From Planctomycetota bacterium (GTDB lineage Bacteria; Planctomycetota; UBA1135; GCA-002686595): a stretch of 64,000 nt of DNA. A program made the position numbers and the translations under genes. The notes below the pieces were generated by a model that did no database searches, had not been told where the DNA came from, and saw only the letters and a list, made by a program, of their open reading frames with translations. Positions 35,122 to 44,309 of the stretch are shown here, one piece after another (position 1 is the stretch's first letter; every line of letters starts with the position of its first letter). Location: positions 1-64,000 of the forward strand of contig JAQXEK010000068.1 of assembly GCA_029250885.1 (NCBI GenBank). The letters run 5' to 3'.

Positions 35122-36333
35122 ATGTCCAACCCCAGCTCACCTCACGCCCGCCCGATCGTCATCACGAACGCGCTGCGCACGCCGATCGGCAAGTTTTTCG
35201 GCTCGTTTAAGGACATGAGCTGCGTGGACCTCGGGGTCTCAGTGGTCACGGATCTCTTGGCCGAGGCGGGCGTCAGCCCGACGGAGGTCGGGTCGACGAT
35301 CCTGGGCGTTGGGCGCCAGGCCGGCAGCGGTCCGAACCCGGCCCGCCAGGTCTCTGTCCGCGCGGGCATTCCCGTGGAGAGCCCCGCCTGGACCATGAAC
35401 ATGGCCTGCGCCTCGGGCCTCAAGACAATCAACCTGGCCGCGGACTGGATCTCCCTCGGCCGCGCCGACGTGATGGTTGTGGGCGGCATGGAGAGCATGA
35501 GCGGCCTGCCCCACATGCTGCCGAACTTCCGCCAAGGCTATCGCCTTGGGCACTCCAAGGTCGTCGACGGCATGTACAAGGATGGCTTCGACTGCCCGTT
35601 GGCCGAGATGGTCATGGGCGCAACCGCCGAGAACCTGGCGAAGAAGCACAGCATCACGCGCAAGGAGCAGGACGAGTTTGCCCTCGCAAGTCAGCACAAG
35701 AGCCAAGCTGCCCGGGAGGCCGGGTACTTCGACGCAGAGATTACTCCGGTGACCGTGAAGACGCGCAAGGGCGAGATCGTCGTGACCGGCGACGAGCACG
35801 TGCGCAACGACGCGAAGATCGAGTCGCTGCAGAAGCTGCCGACCGTCTTCGACAAGGAGAACGGTACCGTAACTCCTGGTAACGCATCGGGCATCACCGA
35901 CGGCGCGGCCGCACTGCTGGTCATGAGCCTAGATAAGGCCGAGGCTCTGGGCCTCGAGCCCCTAGCCTTCGTCGGCCATATGTCGGAGGCGGGCGTCGAC
36001 CCCAAGATCATGGGCATCGGTCCCGTGCCCGTCTGTCGCGAGCTGGAGCAGGCTAGCGGACTGGCCATCACCGACTACGATCTAATCGAGCTGAACGAGG
36101 CCTTCGCCGCCCAGGTTCTGGCCTGCGATCGCGAGCTCGGATTGCCCATGGACCGCGTCAACGTAAACGGCGGCGCAATCTCGCTAGGCCACCCGATCGG
36201 CGCAACGGGCGCGCGCATCGCCGTGACCTTGCTGCACGAGATGAAGCGCCGCAAGGTCGAAAACGGCCTGGCCACCCTGTGCGTCTCCGGCGGCATGGGC
36301 ATCGGCACTACCTTCCACCGTACGGGCCTCTAA
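35122..36333 (+). CDS. Acetyl-CoA acetyltransferase (thiolase)
   Basis: A 403-residue thiolase. The nucleophile is Cys96 in [10 protein letters not shown]; His in [17 protein letters not shown] and the second Cys in [10 protein letters not shown]. The homologous N-terminus ([18 protein letters not shown]) supports ATG 35122 over an in-frame codon at 35080. It opens the second beta-oxidation set, followed 75 bp later by 3-hydroxybutyryl-CoA dehydrogenase. The about 280-bp gap upstream has A/T-rich patches but no clear promoter. Confidence 0.94.
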   Translation: MSNPSSPHARPIVITNALRTPIGKFFGSFKDMSCVDLGVSVVTDLLAEAGVSPTEVGSTILGVGRQAGSGPNPARQVSVRAGIPVESPAWTMNMACASGLKTINLAADWISLGRADVMVVGGMESMSGLPHMLPNFRQGYRLGHSKVVDGMYKDGFDCPLAEMVMGATAENLAKKHSITRKEQDEFALASQHKSQAAREAGYFDAEITPVTVKTRKGEIVVTGDEHVRNDAKIESLQKLPTVFDKENGTVTPGNASGITDGAAALLVMSLDKAEALGLEPLAFVGHMSEAGVDPKIMGIGPVPVCRELEQASGLAITDYDLIELNEAFAAQVLACDRELGLPMDRVNVNGGAISLGHPIGATGARIAVTLLHEMKRRKVENGLATLCVSGGMGIGTTFHRTGL

Positions 36334-36408
36334 GGGCACGCGCGGACACTGAACTCACACCCACAAAACCTCACTTCCCAAGTCCCGAAACGGGATCCCA
36401 AGAGAGCT

Positions 36409-37302
36409 ATGGAAATCAAAAAAGTTGGCGTTGTCGGCTGCGGCCTGATGGGCCACGGCATTGTGCAAGTTGCGGCCCAGGCCGGTTACGAAGTCGTCGT
36501 CGTCGAGACCGAGCAGGGCTACCTGGACAAGGGCCTCTCGCGCATCGAGAAGAGCCTCGCGAAGCTCGCCGCTAAGTCGGTCGAGAAGGGCAAGGCAACC
36601 GCCGAGGACGCCGAGGCTGGCCGCGCCGCCTCCTGGGGCCGGATTACTGGCAGTCTGGACAAGCAGGACCTGGCCGACTGCGACCTGGTGTGCGAGGCGA
36701 TCATCGAAGACCTCGAGATCAAGAAGGCGCTCTTCGCCGAGCTTGGCAGCATCTGCAAGCCCGACACGATCCTGGCGTCGAACACCTCGAGCTTCCCCGT
36801 CTCCGTGATGGCCGAAGCTTCGGGCCGCGCGGACAAGTTTGTGGGCCTGCACTTCTTTAACCCGGTGCAGCTCATGCGTCTAGTCGAGGTCGTCCGCACC
36901 GACGCCACCGATCCTGCCGTCTTCGCCGCCGCCCAGGGCTTCGGCAAGTCCGTGGGTAAGGCGCCCGTCGGCTGCAAGGACACCCCCGGTTTCGTAGTGA
37001 ACCGCCTGCTGGTCCCCTACATGACCCAGTCGCTCTTGATGCTCGAGCGCGGTGACGCCACCGCCGCCGACATCGACGCCGCCATGCAATTTGGCTGCGG
37101 GCACCCGATGGGGCCGATCACCCTGACCGACTACGTGGGTCTCGATACGACCCTTTACATCCTTGAAGGCTGGGTCGAGCGCTACCCGAACGAGCCCGCC
37201 TTCGCTATTCCTGAGATCCTCCGGCAGAAGGTTGCTGAGGGCAAGCTTGGTCGCAAGACCGGCGAGGGTTTCTACAAGTGGGACGGAGACAAGAAGTCAT
37301 GA
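36409..37302 (+). CDS. 3-hydroxybutyryl-CoA dehydrogenase
   Basis: A 297-residue paralogue of the 13151 enzyme. Rossmann motif VVGCGLMGHGIVQVAAQAG is at residues 6-24, VGLHFFNPVQLMRLVEVV carries the catalytic His, and the C-terminus ends GRKTGEGFYKWDGDKKS. A small hairpin TCCCG/CGGGA precedes the ATG by about 15 bp, and GAGAG at 36402 may serve as a ribosome-binding site. Its stop overlaps the start of the exported cyclophilin (ATGA). Confidence 0.95.
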   Translation: MEIKKVGVVGCGLMGHGIVQVAAQAGYEVVVVETEQGYLDKGLSRIEKSLAKLAAKSVEKGKATAEDAEAGRAASWGRITGSLDKQDLADCDLVCEAIIEDLEIKKALFAELGSICKPDTILASNTSSFPVSVMAEASGRADKFVGLHFFNPVQLMRLVEVVRTDATDPAVFAAAQGFGKSVGKAPVGCKDTPGFVVNRLLVPYMTQSLLMLERGDATAADIDAAMQFGCGHPMGPITLTDYVGLDTTLYILEGWVERYPNEPAFAIPEILRQKVAEGKLGRKTGEGFYKWDGDKKS

Positions 37303-38216
37303 AAATCGCTAGCACATTCTTCCTTGGCCTTGGTGCGCTTAGTGCACTGGCTGCATCTTTCACGGGTCCGGTCGAGACTGGCTTCGATGCCAAGTACGCT
37401 TCCGCAGATAGCTACATCGCTGGCGGCGCCTTTGAGGTCACCGTTTCGGTCGACGCCGATGGGACCGGGACCGATGTCCCGAGTTGGCTCTTGAACTCGA
37501 CCGCATTCAAGGTTGACGGCAAGGCCCTGGGCAAGCGCGCCAAGGGTACGCTTACGCTTGAGGCCGGCACGAACCTCACCTCGACCTTTGACCTGGGGCC
37601 GGCCCTGGCCGGTGCAGAGGTGACCTCGGGCTTCTCCCTTAGCTTTGCCGACGGCGAGGCCAAGGAGATCGGCGTCTTCCGCCCGGCACCTGCCGGTTTG
37701 GACTTCATCGATCCGGCCAAGATCGCGGACGCTGACCTCGCGAATTACCGCGTGCTCATGACCACGAACCAGGGCGACATGCTCATGGAGATGTACCCGC
37801 ATCTTGCGCCGAACCACGTGCGCAACTTCCTGGACCTGTCCTACACGGGCTTCTACAACAACGTGTCTTTTCACCGCGTGATCCCCGGATTCATGATCCA
37901 GGGCGGCGACCCCCAGGGCACCGGCGGCGGCAACGGTCCGCGCATGCTTAACGCCGAATTTAGCACCGAGAAGCACGTCCGCGGCATCCTGTCCATGGCA
38001 CGTACCAACGACCCGAACTCGGCCTCGTGCCAGTTCTTCGTGATGCACGCTACGGCGGCTCACCTCGACGGCGCCTACAGCGTCTTCGGCAAGCTGGTGA
38101 CGGGCTTCGACGCCCTAGATCGCATCGTGAGCTCGGCCCCCCGCGGCTCTGAGCGCCCCTCTGAGCCCCAGACGATCCTGTCGGCAACGGTCCTGTACGT
38201 GCCCGACGGCAAGTAG
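37299..38216 (+). CDS. Exported cyclophilin-type peptidyl-prolyl isomerase
   Basis: A 305-residue protein. MKIASTFFLGLGALSALAAS is a signal peptide; residues about 25-145 form an unrecognised beta-rich domain, and about 150-300 the cyclophilin fold with SFHRVIPGFMIQGGDP (active-site Arg and Phe), NSASCQFFVM and LDGAYSVFGKLV. Expected role: prolyl isomerisation of exported proteins. It is translationally coupled (ATGA) to a beta-oxidation dehydrogenase, an odd pairing. Confidence 0.9.
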   Translation: MKIASTFFLGLGALSALAASFTGPVETGFDAKYASADSYIAGGAFEVTVSVDADGTGTDVPSWLLNSTAFKVDGKALGKRAKGTLTLEAGTNLTSTFDLGPALAGAEVTSGFSLSFADGEAKEIGVFRPAPAGLDFIDPAKIADADLANYRVLMTTNQGDMLMEMYPHLAPNHVRNFLDLSYTGFYNNVSFHRVIPGFMIQGGDPQGTGGGNGPRMLNAEFSTEKHVRGILSMARTNDPNSASCQFFVMHATAAHLDGAYSVFGKLVTGFDALDRIVSSAPRGSERPSEPQTILSATVLYVPDGK

Positions 38217-38247
38217 TCTTCTCTTCCACAACCAAACCACAAATCCA

Positions 38248-38763
38248 ATGACTGCAACTAACGTAGGCGTGCGCGCTATCGTGCAAACGACCGCCGGCAA
38301 CATCACCCTCGAGTTCATGCCCGAGATCGCTCCGAACCACGTCGCCAACTTCATCAAGTTGGCCGAGGACGGCTTCTATAACGGCACCCGTTTCCACCGC
38401 ACCATCCCCGGCTTCATGATTCAGGGCGGATGCCCGCACACGAAGGACCTGGAGAAGGCGCATCAGTGGGGCACCGGCGGACCCGGCTGGAACGTCGATC
38501 AAGAGTTCAGCGCTACGCCCCACGTGCGCGGCGTGCTCTCGGCCGCCCGCTCCCAGGACGTGAACTCGGCTGGTAGCCAGTTCTTCCTCGTCCACGGCGA
38601 CGCGAGCTTCCTCGACAACCAGTACACGGTCTACGGCCAGATGGTCGACGGCGACGACGCTCTCGAAGCCATCGCCACGGCACCCTGCCAGCCCGGCGGC
38701 GAGGGCAGCACGCCCATCTCGCCCGTCGAGATCGTCACCATCTCCATCGAGCGCCCCGAGTAG
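38248..38763 (+). CDS. Cytoplasmic cyclophilin-type peptidyl-prolyl isomerase
   Basis: A 171-residue single-domain cyclophilin: TRFHRTIPGFMIQGGCPH, NSAGSQFFLVHG and LDNQYTVYGQMV give the active site. There is no signal peptide, unlike the neighbouring paralogue. The A/C-rich 31-bp leader has no Shine-Dalgarno. Confidence 0.93.
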   Translation: MTATNVGVRAIVQTTAGNITLEFMPEIAPNHVANFIKLAEDGFYNGTRFHRTIPGFMIQGGCPHTKDLEKAHQWGTGGPGWNVDQEFSATPHVRGVLSAARSQDVNSAGSQFFLVHGDASFLDNQYTVYGQMVDGDDALEAIATAPCQPGGEGSTPISPVEIVTISIERPE

Positions 38764-38789
38764 GGGCCCTGCCACCCAAGGACAAGACC

Positions 38790-39587
38790 ATGACTGCAAC
38801 GGCAACTACCTACGAGAACATCGAGCTTCTCATCGAGGACGGCACCGCGACGATCACCATCGCGCGCCCCAAGGTGATGAATGCGCTCAACAACGCCCTG
38901 CTTCGCGAGCTCGATCATGCTCTCGACGCCGTCAAGGCGTCGGACGAGGCGCGCGTTCTCGTGATCACCGGTTCGGGCGACAAGGCCTTTGTTGCCGGCG
39001 CCGACATCAACGAACTCGCGAAGATGCAGCCCCTCGAGGCGAAGGACCTTGCCGCTTTTGGGCAGTCGGTCTTCCGCAAGATCGAGGACCTGGGTATTCC
39101 GAGCATCGCGATGGTCAATGGTTTTGCCCTTGGTGGCGGTATGGAGCTAGCGCTGAGCTGCTCACTCCGCACTGCGTCCACCTCGGCGCGCCTCGGTCTG
39201 CCCGAGGTGAGCCTGGGCATCATTCCCGGCTACGGTGGTACCCAGCGCCTCTCTCGTGTTGCCGGTCCCGGTGTCGCGCGGGAGTGGGTGTTGCTTGGTG
39301 ACATCTTTACCGCCGACGAAGCTCACCGCGTGGGTATCGTCAACCGCGTCTTTGCTCCCGAAGAGCTGCACGAGGGCACCATGAAGATGGTCAAAACCAT
39401 GCTCTCCCGCGGCCCCATCGCATTGCGGTTGGCCCTCGAGGCCATCGGTCGCGGCGGCAACATGAGCCAGCAAGAAGGTGAGATCATCGAGTGCGACATG
39501 TTCGGGCTCGCTGCGACTACCGAAGACATGCGCGAGGGCATGACGGCGTTCATCGAGAAGCGCCGCGCCAACTTTACCGGCAAGTAA
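38790..39587 (+). CDS. Enoyl-CoA hydratase (crotonase family)
   Basis: A 265-residue crotonase. AFVAGADINELAKM and NGFALGGGMELALSCSLR form the oxyanion hole; catalytic Glu residues fall in GGGMELA and GLPEVSLGIIPGYGGTQRL. Length matches enoyl-CoA hydratases that hydrate crotonyl-CoA. It provides the one beta-oxidation step missing from the 11947-19971 operon. Confidence 0.94.
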   Translation: MTATATTYENIELLIEDGTATITIARPKVMNALNNALLRELDHALDAVKASDEARVLVITGSGDKAFVAGADINELAKMQPLEAKDLAAFGQSVFRKIEDLGIPSIAMVNGFALGGGMELALSCSLRTASTSARLGLPEVSLGIIPGYGGTQRLSRVAGPGVAREWVLLGDIFTADEAHRVGIVNRVFAPEELHEGTMKMVKTMLSRGPIALRLALEAIGRGGNMSQQEGEIIECDMFGLAATTEDMREGMTAFIEKRRANFTGK

Positions 39588-39676
39588 AACCAATCCCCGC
39601 CGCGCGTTTCGCAGTGGGTGATCCAAACCAACAACAACCTCAAGGGCGTGGCAAGCCTCGCCCCTCTCCAATCTCA

Positions 39677-40882
39677 ATGACTAACGAACTCGTTATCGTC
39701 GGCGGCGCGCGTACTCCCATGGCGGAGTACTCGGGCACGCCTGGCTACGGCAAGCTCAAGGGCATCAGCGCCATTGACCTAGCCGTTCACTCCACCAAGG
39801 CCGCGCTCGAGCGCGCCGGTGTTCCCGCGGAAGCCATCGACCACGTGGTCATCGGCAACGTGATGCAGACATCGGTCGACGCCATCTACGGCGGGCGCCA
39901 CGTGGGCCTCAAGGCCGGCGTGCCCCAGTCCGCGGGCGGCCTGACCGTTAACCGTATCTGCGGCTCCGGTATCCAATCGATCATTAGTGCTGGCCAGATG
40001 CTGCAGCTCGGCGAGTCCGAGATGGCCATCGCCGGCGGCATGGAGAACATGAGCCAGGCACCGCACATCCTGCGCGGCGGTCGCGACGGTTTCCGCTTCG
40101 GCGCCGAGACCAAGATGGAGGACAGCCTGTTCGAGGCCCTCAAGGATCCCTATGCGGGCCTCTTCATGGCACAGACGGCCGAGAAGGTCGCCGCTCGCCT
40201 GGGCATCACCCGGGAAGAGCAAGACGCTTACGCACTGCGCAGCCACCAGCTTGGCGCAGCCGCCGTGGCCGAGGGCCGCTTTGGCGAGGAGATTGCCCCG
40301 GTCGTGATCTCGAGCCGCCGCGGCGACAAGATCGTCGACACCGACGACCACATTCGCCCCGAGACCACACTCGAGGGCCTGGGTAAGCTGCGCGCAGCCT
40401 TTGGCAAGGACGGTACCGTGACTGCCGGCAACGCTAGCGGCATCGTCGACGGTGCGGCCAGCTTGGTCGTCACCACCGCTGATCGCGCCAAGGCCGACAA
40501 CCTGGATGTCTGGGCCAAGATCAAGGGCTGGGGTGTCGCGGGTTGCGATCCCACCGAGATGGGCTTGGGCCCCGTGCCTTCGATGATTAAGTGCGCCGAG
40601 CGTACCGGCGTCAAGATCGCCGACGTGGACCGCATCGAGATCAACGAGGCCTTCGCTGCCCAGTACCTGGGCTGCGAAAAGGAGCTCGGCTTGGACCGTG
40701 ACAAGGTCAACGTCAACGGCGGCGCCATCAGCCTGGGCCACCCCCTGGGTGCAACCGGGACGCGCCTGATCCTGACCCTAATGTACGAGCTGCGCCGCCA
40801 AGGTCTGCGCTACGGAATGGGCTCCGCTTGCATCGGAGGCGGCCAAGGTGTCGCGCTCTTGATCGAGAACCCGAACGCCTAG
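39677..40882 (+). CDS. Acetyl-CoA acetyltransferase (thiolase)
   Basis: A 401-residue thiolase, third in the window. Nucleophile Cys95 in [27 protein letters not shown] has the His and SACIGGGQG the second Cys. The frame is open upstream to 39491, but homology begins at MTNELVIVGGARTPM, so ATG 39677 is used. No Shine-Dalgarno precedes it. Confidence 0.94.
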   Translation: MTNELVIVGGARTPMAEYSGTPGYGKLKGISAIDLAVHSTKAALERAGVPAEAIDHVVIGNVMQTSVDAIYGGRHVGLKAGVPQSAGGLTVNRICGSGIQSIISAGQMLQLGESEMAIAGGMENMSQAPHILRGGRDGFRFGAETKMEDSLFEALKDPYAGLFMAQTAEKVAARLGITREEQDAYALRSHQLGAAAVAEGRFGEEIAPVVISSRRGDKIVDTDDHIRPETTLEGLGKLRAAFGKDGTVTAGNASGIVDGAASLVVTTADRAKADNLDVWAKIKGWGVAGCDPTEMGLGPVPSMIKCAERTGVKIADVDRIEINEAFAAQYLGCEKELGLDRDKVNVNGGAISLGHPLGATGTRLILTLMYELRRQGLRYGMGSACIGGGQGVALLIENPNA

Positions 40883-40906
40883 CGTTCCTGGAAACCCGCC
40901 GCAGAC

Positions 40907-40922
40907 CCGGGGATGTCCCCGG
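40907..40922 (+). other. Hairpin in the leader of the aconitase-family gene
   Basis: CCGGGG (40907-40912) pairs with CCCCGG (40917-40922) around ATGT. A second hairpin, CCTGG/CCAGG, lies at about 40986-41000. The 149-bp spacer may carry a terminator for the thiolase or a regulatory leader; there is no T-run. Confidence 0.35.
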
Positions 40923-41031
40923 TTCGACTTGGCGTCCGCGGCAAGCAGCCCCGGGCGCCAAACCCAATCACTGAAGAGATGCCGCCCTGGAAACCCCAGG
41001 CAGGCCCTCTTCCACAAGAGAACGAATCGCT

Positions 41032-43071
41032 ATGTCTAAGATCCACCAGAACCGAGCCGATGGCTCGCGCTACATCGCACTTCCCGAGGGCGGCCGCGTG
41101 CTGTACCTGACGAAGGACGTCGAGCTGATCAAGCAGCAGCTTGCTGGCGAGCTCGTCCTGCGCATGGAAGATGTAGACCCGGCGGATCTGTTGGACGACA
41201 TTAACACGGACGTGATGACCCCCGCGTGGGTCTGCTTCCGGCATCGTCCCGAGGACATCGCCCTGGATGCCTACGCGGGTCTCTTGGATGCGAATGGCGA
41301 GCGCGTGTTCGGCACCCGCTCCCTCATGGACGGCGGCTTCAGCATCATCGTCTCGGGTCAGCGTAAGGGCACGGGCTCGTCTCGCGAGACTGCACCCCAG
41401 TGCGAAAAGTGGAGCGGTATCGAGCTAGTCATCGCCAGCTCCTTCGCGCCGATCCACGAGCGCAACAACATCAACCTTGGCCAGCTGATGGGTACCTACG
41501 AGCAGCTAGAGGCGCTCGAGGCCGGGGCCGAGATAGACCTGGACGACTTCTGTGGTGAGTACGACCCCGTCACCCAGGCGATTCTCAAGGCTGGCGGGCT
41601 CTTCCCCTTCAACAAGGCCTATGAAGCCGGTGACCTGACCGTGCCCGCGCCGGCCACGACGGGGCGCCCTATGAACATGGTCGAGAAGACGATCGCTACG
41701 CACCTCGTAAACCGTCCAGCTTCCGGTGACGTGTTTGTGAAGCCCGACGACTGCTGCCTGGTGCGCGTCGATGCCGGCTACAGCCACGAGTTTACCACCG
41801 CCCAGGTCCACGAGTTCCTGCGCGCCGAGTACGGCGATGACTACGGCGTGAAGAACAAGGATAAGTTCGCGGTGTTTGAGGACCACCTCCTCTACGCCGA
41901 CGGCGTAGCAAAGATGAAGCCCTTCGCGGACAAGATCCAGACCCTGCGCGACCTGCAGAACGAGTTCCAGCGCCACACCGGCGTGCGGGACTACTCGGCT
42001 AAGGACGGAGTAAGCCCTGGCATCTGCCACCAGGTCGCGCGCTCGGAATTTCTGGAGCCGGGCATGTTCGTCCAAGCTACGGACTCGCACACATGCATGG
42101 GTGGCGCGAGCAACTGCATTGCCTACGGAGTGGGCGCAACCGAGTACGCGGGCCTGGCCTATTCAGGCTTCACCTTCGTGCGCGTGCCCGAGTCGATCCG
42201 CTTCAACCTGCAAGGCACCTTGCACCCCGGCGTCACCGCCAAGGATGTGATCTTGCACATCCTCGAGACCTTTGCCGTACGTGAGGACACCCTCGACCGT
42301 GTCATGGAGTTCGGTGGTCCCGGCCTGACGTCCATGGACGTGGATGAGCGCGCGACCCTGACCAACATGGCGACCGAGTGCACCGGCAAGACAGGCATCT
42401 GCGAGGGCGACGAGCGCCTGGCTAACTGGATCGCCGCCCGCCGCGACGACCTGACGGCAGAGCAGGTTGCCGCCATGTTCGTGACTGCCGACGAGGGCGC
42501 AGAGTACACCGGCGGCGTCCACGACATCGACCTTACGGCGATCGTGCCCATGGTCGCCAAGCCAGGTGATCCGACCTACGGCGAGGACATCGCCGACCTA
42601 GGCAAGATCGACGTGGACATCGCCTACGGCGGCTCCTGCACCGCGGGCAAGGACACGGACATGGACATGTACGCCAGGGTCCTTAGCGAGGCGGAAGTCG
42701 CTGGCAGAGGCCTCAGCGATGGCACTAGCATGTACATCCAATACGGCTCCGAAGGCACTCGCGACTACGCGATTGCCAAGGGCTACGACGGCCTGTTCCG
42801 CCGCATGGGTGTGAACATGGTGCAGCCCGGCTGCGGCGCATGCATAGGCTGCGGCCCCGGCGTCTCCGACAACACCGAGCAGGTCACTGTCAGCGCAATC
42901 AACCGAAACTTCCAGGGCCGCAGCGGTCCGGGCAGCCTGTATTTGGCCTCGCCCCTAACCGTTGCCGCCAGTGCCGTGGAGGGCCACATCTCGGCCTTCC
43001 AGAGCGGCATGTTCCAAGCGGAGAAGGCAACCGTCTCCACCGCAACCTCCTCTGACAAAAACGAGGGATAG
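41032..43071 (+). CDS. Aconitase-superfamily hydro-lyase with swivel domain at the N-terminus
   Basis: A 679-residue enzyme, about the size of LeuC plus LeuD. The swivel (LeuD-like) domain comes first: GQRKGTGSSRETAP at residues 109-122 and SSFAPIHERNNIN. The catalytic LeuC-like part follows: TDSHTCMGGASNC (350-362), GGSCTAGKDTD (533-543) and GCGACIGCGPG (600-610), where Cys536, Cys601 and Cys604 are the expected 4Fe-4S ligands. NRNFQGRSGPGSLYLASP near the end is aconitase-like. The domain order is the reverse of standard aconitase A. Two bp separate it from an isocitrate/isopropylmalate-type dehydrogenase, so aconitase plus isocitrate dehydrogenase, or a homologous pair, is likely. Confidence 0.85.
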   Translation: MSKIHQNRADGSRYIALPEGGRVLYLTKDVELIKQQLAGELVLRMEDVDPADLLDDINTDVMTPAWVCFRHRPEDIALDAYAGLLDANGERVFGTRSLMDGGFSIIVSGQRKGTGSSRETAPQCEKWSGIELVIASSFAPIHERNNINLGQLMGTYEQLEALEAGAEIDLDDFCGEYDPVTQAILKAGGLFPFNKAYEAGDLTVPAPATTGRPMNMVEKTIATHLVNRPASGDVFVKPDDCCLVRVDAGYSHEFTTAQVHEFLRAEYGDDYGVKNKDKFAVFEDHLLYADGVAKMKPFADKIQTLRDLQNEFQRHTGVRDYSAKDGVSPGICHQVARSEFLEPGMFVQATDSHTCMGGASNCIAYGVGATEYAGLAYSGFTFVRVPESIRFNLQGTLHPGVTAKDVILHILETFAVREDTLDRVMEFGGPGLTSMDVDERATLTNMATECTGKTGICEGDERLANWIAARRDDLTAEQVAAMFVTADEGAEYTGGVHDIDLTAIVPMVAKPGDPTYGEDIADLGKIDVDIAYGGSCTAGKDTDMDMYARVLSEAEVAGRGLSDGTSMYIQYGSEGTRDYAIAKGYDGLFRRMGVNMVQPGCGACIGCGPGVSDNTEQVTVSAINRNFQGRSGPGSLYLASPLTVAASAVEGHISAFQSGMFQAEKATVSTATSSDKNEG

Positions 43072-43073
43072 AT

Positions 43074-44144
43074 ATGAGTAGTTATGACGTAGCAGTCCTT
43101 GCCGGCGACGGCATTGGCCCTGAAGTGACCGACGAAGCCTTCAAGGTCGTCGACGCCGCCGCAAGCGCCTTTGGCTTCGAGATCAAGAAGAACGTTCTTG
43201 ACCTCGGCACCGAGCGCTGGCTCAAGACCAAGGACATCTTCCCCGAGGCCGACTTCAACGCGGTCAAGGACAACGACGCCATCTATCTTGGTGCCATTGG
43301 TGACCCCCGCGCGCCCGTGGGCCTGATGGAGTACGGCATCATTGCAAAGCTGCGGTTCGACCTGGACTTGTACATCAACCTGCGCCCAATCAAGCTCTAC
43401 GACGAGCGCATGTGCCCCCTAAAGGGCAAGGGTGTCGAGGACATCGACATGCTGATCATCCGCGAGAACACCGAGGATGCCTACGCCGGCATGCACGGCT
43501 TCGTCCACAAGGACCAAGCCCTCGAGGTCGCTACCCAGACCATGGTCTACACCCGTGAGGGTGTCGAGCGTGCCTGCCGCTACGCCTTCGAAGCCTGCCG
43601 CGCCCGAGGCGGCAAGAAGAACGTGACCCTGATCGACAAGGCCAACGCCGTACGCGCCCAGGACATCTGGACCCGCGTCTTCGCCGAGGTCGCCAAGGAC
43701 TACCCCGATATCACCACGGACCACGCGTACATCGACGCAGCCTGCATGTGGATGGTCAAGAACCCCGAATGGTTCGACGTGGCCGTCACCCCGAACCTGT
43801 TCGGCGACATCATCACCGACCTGGGCGCCATGCTGCAGGGCGGCATGGGCATCGCGGCCTCGGGCAACCTGCACCCTGGGCAAGTCAGCCTCTTCGAGCC
43901 GATCCACGGATCGGCCCCAAAGCACGCCGGCAAGAACGTGGCATCCCCCGTCGCCGCCATCATGGCCGGCGCCATGATGCTTGATTTCCTTGGTGAAAAG
44001 GACGCATCTGTGGCCGTCGAATCCAGCGTTGCCAACCTGCTGCGCAGCGGCAAGATCAAGGGCGTCGGTACCGGAGCCCACCCTTGTAGCGAAGTCGGCG
44101 AAATGGTCGTCGAAGAGGTTCGCGCGGCCGTCGCCAAGGCGTAG
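43074..44144 (+). CDS. Isocitrate/isopropylmalate dehydrogenase family protein
   Basis: A 356-residue beta-decarboxylating dehydrogenase. VAVLAGDGIGPEVT begins the fold; LRFDLDLYINLRPIKLY is the substrate-binding Arg loop; IIRENTEDAYAGMHG, DAACMWMVKNPEWFD and LFGDIITDLGAMLQGG the metal site; IHGSAPKHAGKNVASP the nucleotide loop. The size is that of isopropylmalate/tartrate/NAD-isocitrate enzymes. Substrate cannot be settled by eye; coupling with the upstream aconitase-like gene points to isocitrate or a homologue. A strong terminator follows. Confidence 0.88.
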   Translation: MSSYDVAVLAGDGIGPEVTDEAFKVVDAAASAFGFEIKKNVLDLGTERWLKTKDIFPEADFNAVKDNDAIYLGAIGDPRAPVGLMEYGIIAKLRFDLDLYINLRPIKLYDERMCPLKGKGVEDIDMLIIRENTEDAYAGMHGFVHKDQALEVATQTMVYTREGVERACRYAFEACRARGGKKNVTLIDKANAVRAQDIWTRVFAEVAKDYPDITTDHAYIDAACMWMVKNPEWFDVAVTPNLFGDIITDLGAMLQGGMGIAASGNLHPGQVSLFEPIHGSAPKHAGKNVASPVAAIMAGAMMLDFLGEKDASVAVESSVANLLRSGKIKGVGTGAHPCSEVGEMVVEEVRAAVAKA

Positions 44145-44185
44145 CTCTAAGCGCCACGCATACCGCCCTCGGGCGGTCTGATAAG

Positions 44186-44228
44186 AACCAAGGCCGGGGC
44201 AGCAAAAGCTGCCCCGGCCTTGGTTTTT
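44186..44228. terminator. Strong intrinsic terminator after the dehydrogenase gene
   Basis: An 18-bp perfect stem (44186-44203 with 44208-44225, AACCAAGGCC... arm) with loop AAAA, followed by a T-run to 44228. A smaller hairpin ACCGCCC/GGGCGGT lies at 44162-44177 just upstream. The flanking A/T runs let it work in both directions. Confidence 0.95.
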
Positions 44229-44309
44229 ATCAGAGCTTAGGGATACAGAGCTGACCTCGATAACGGTCACGTGGGGCCTAATGTGTGTGCCCGCGCCGGC
44301 TTGTTCTCC

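Noticed and set aside
40883-41031. Riboswitch in the leader of the aconitase-family gene
   Set aside because: Two short hairpins are present, but I could not match any known riboswitch core, including the cobalamin box.
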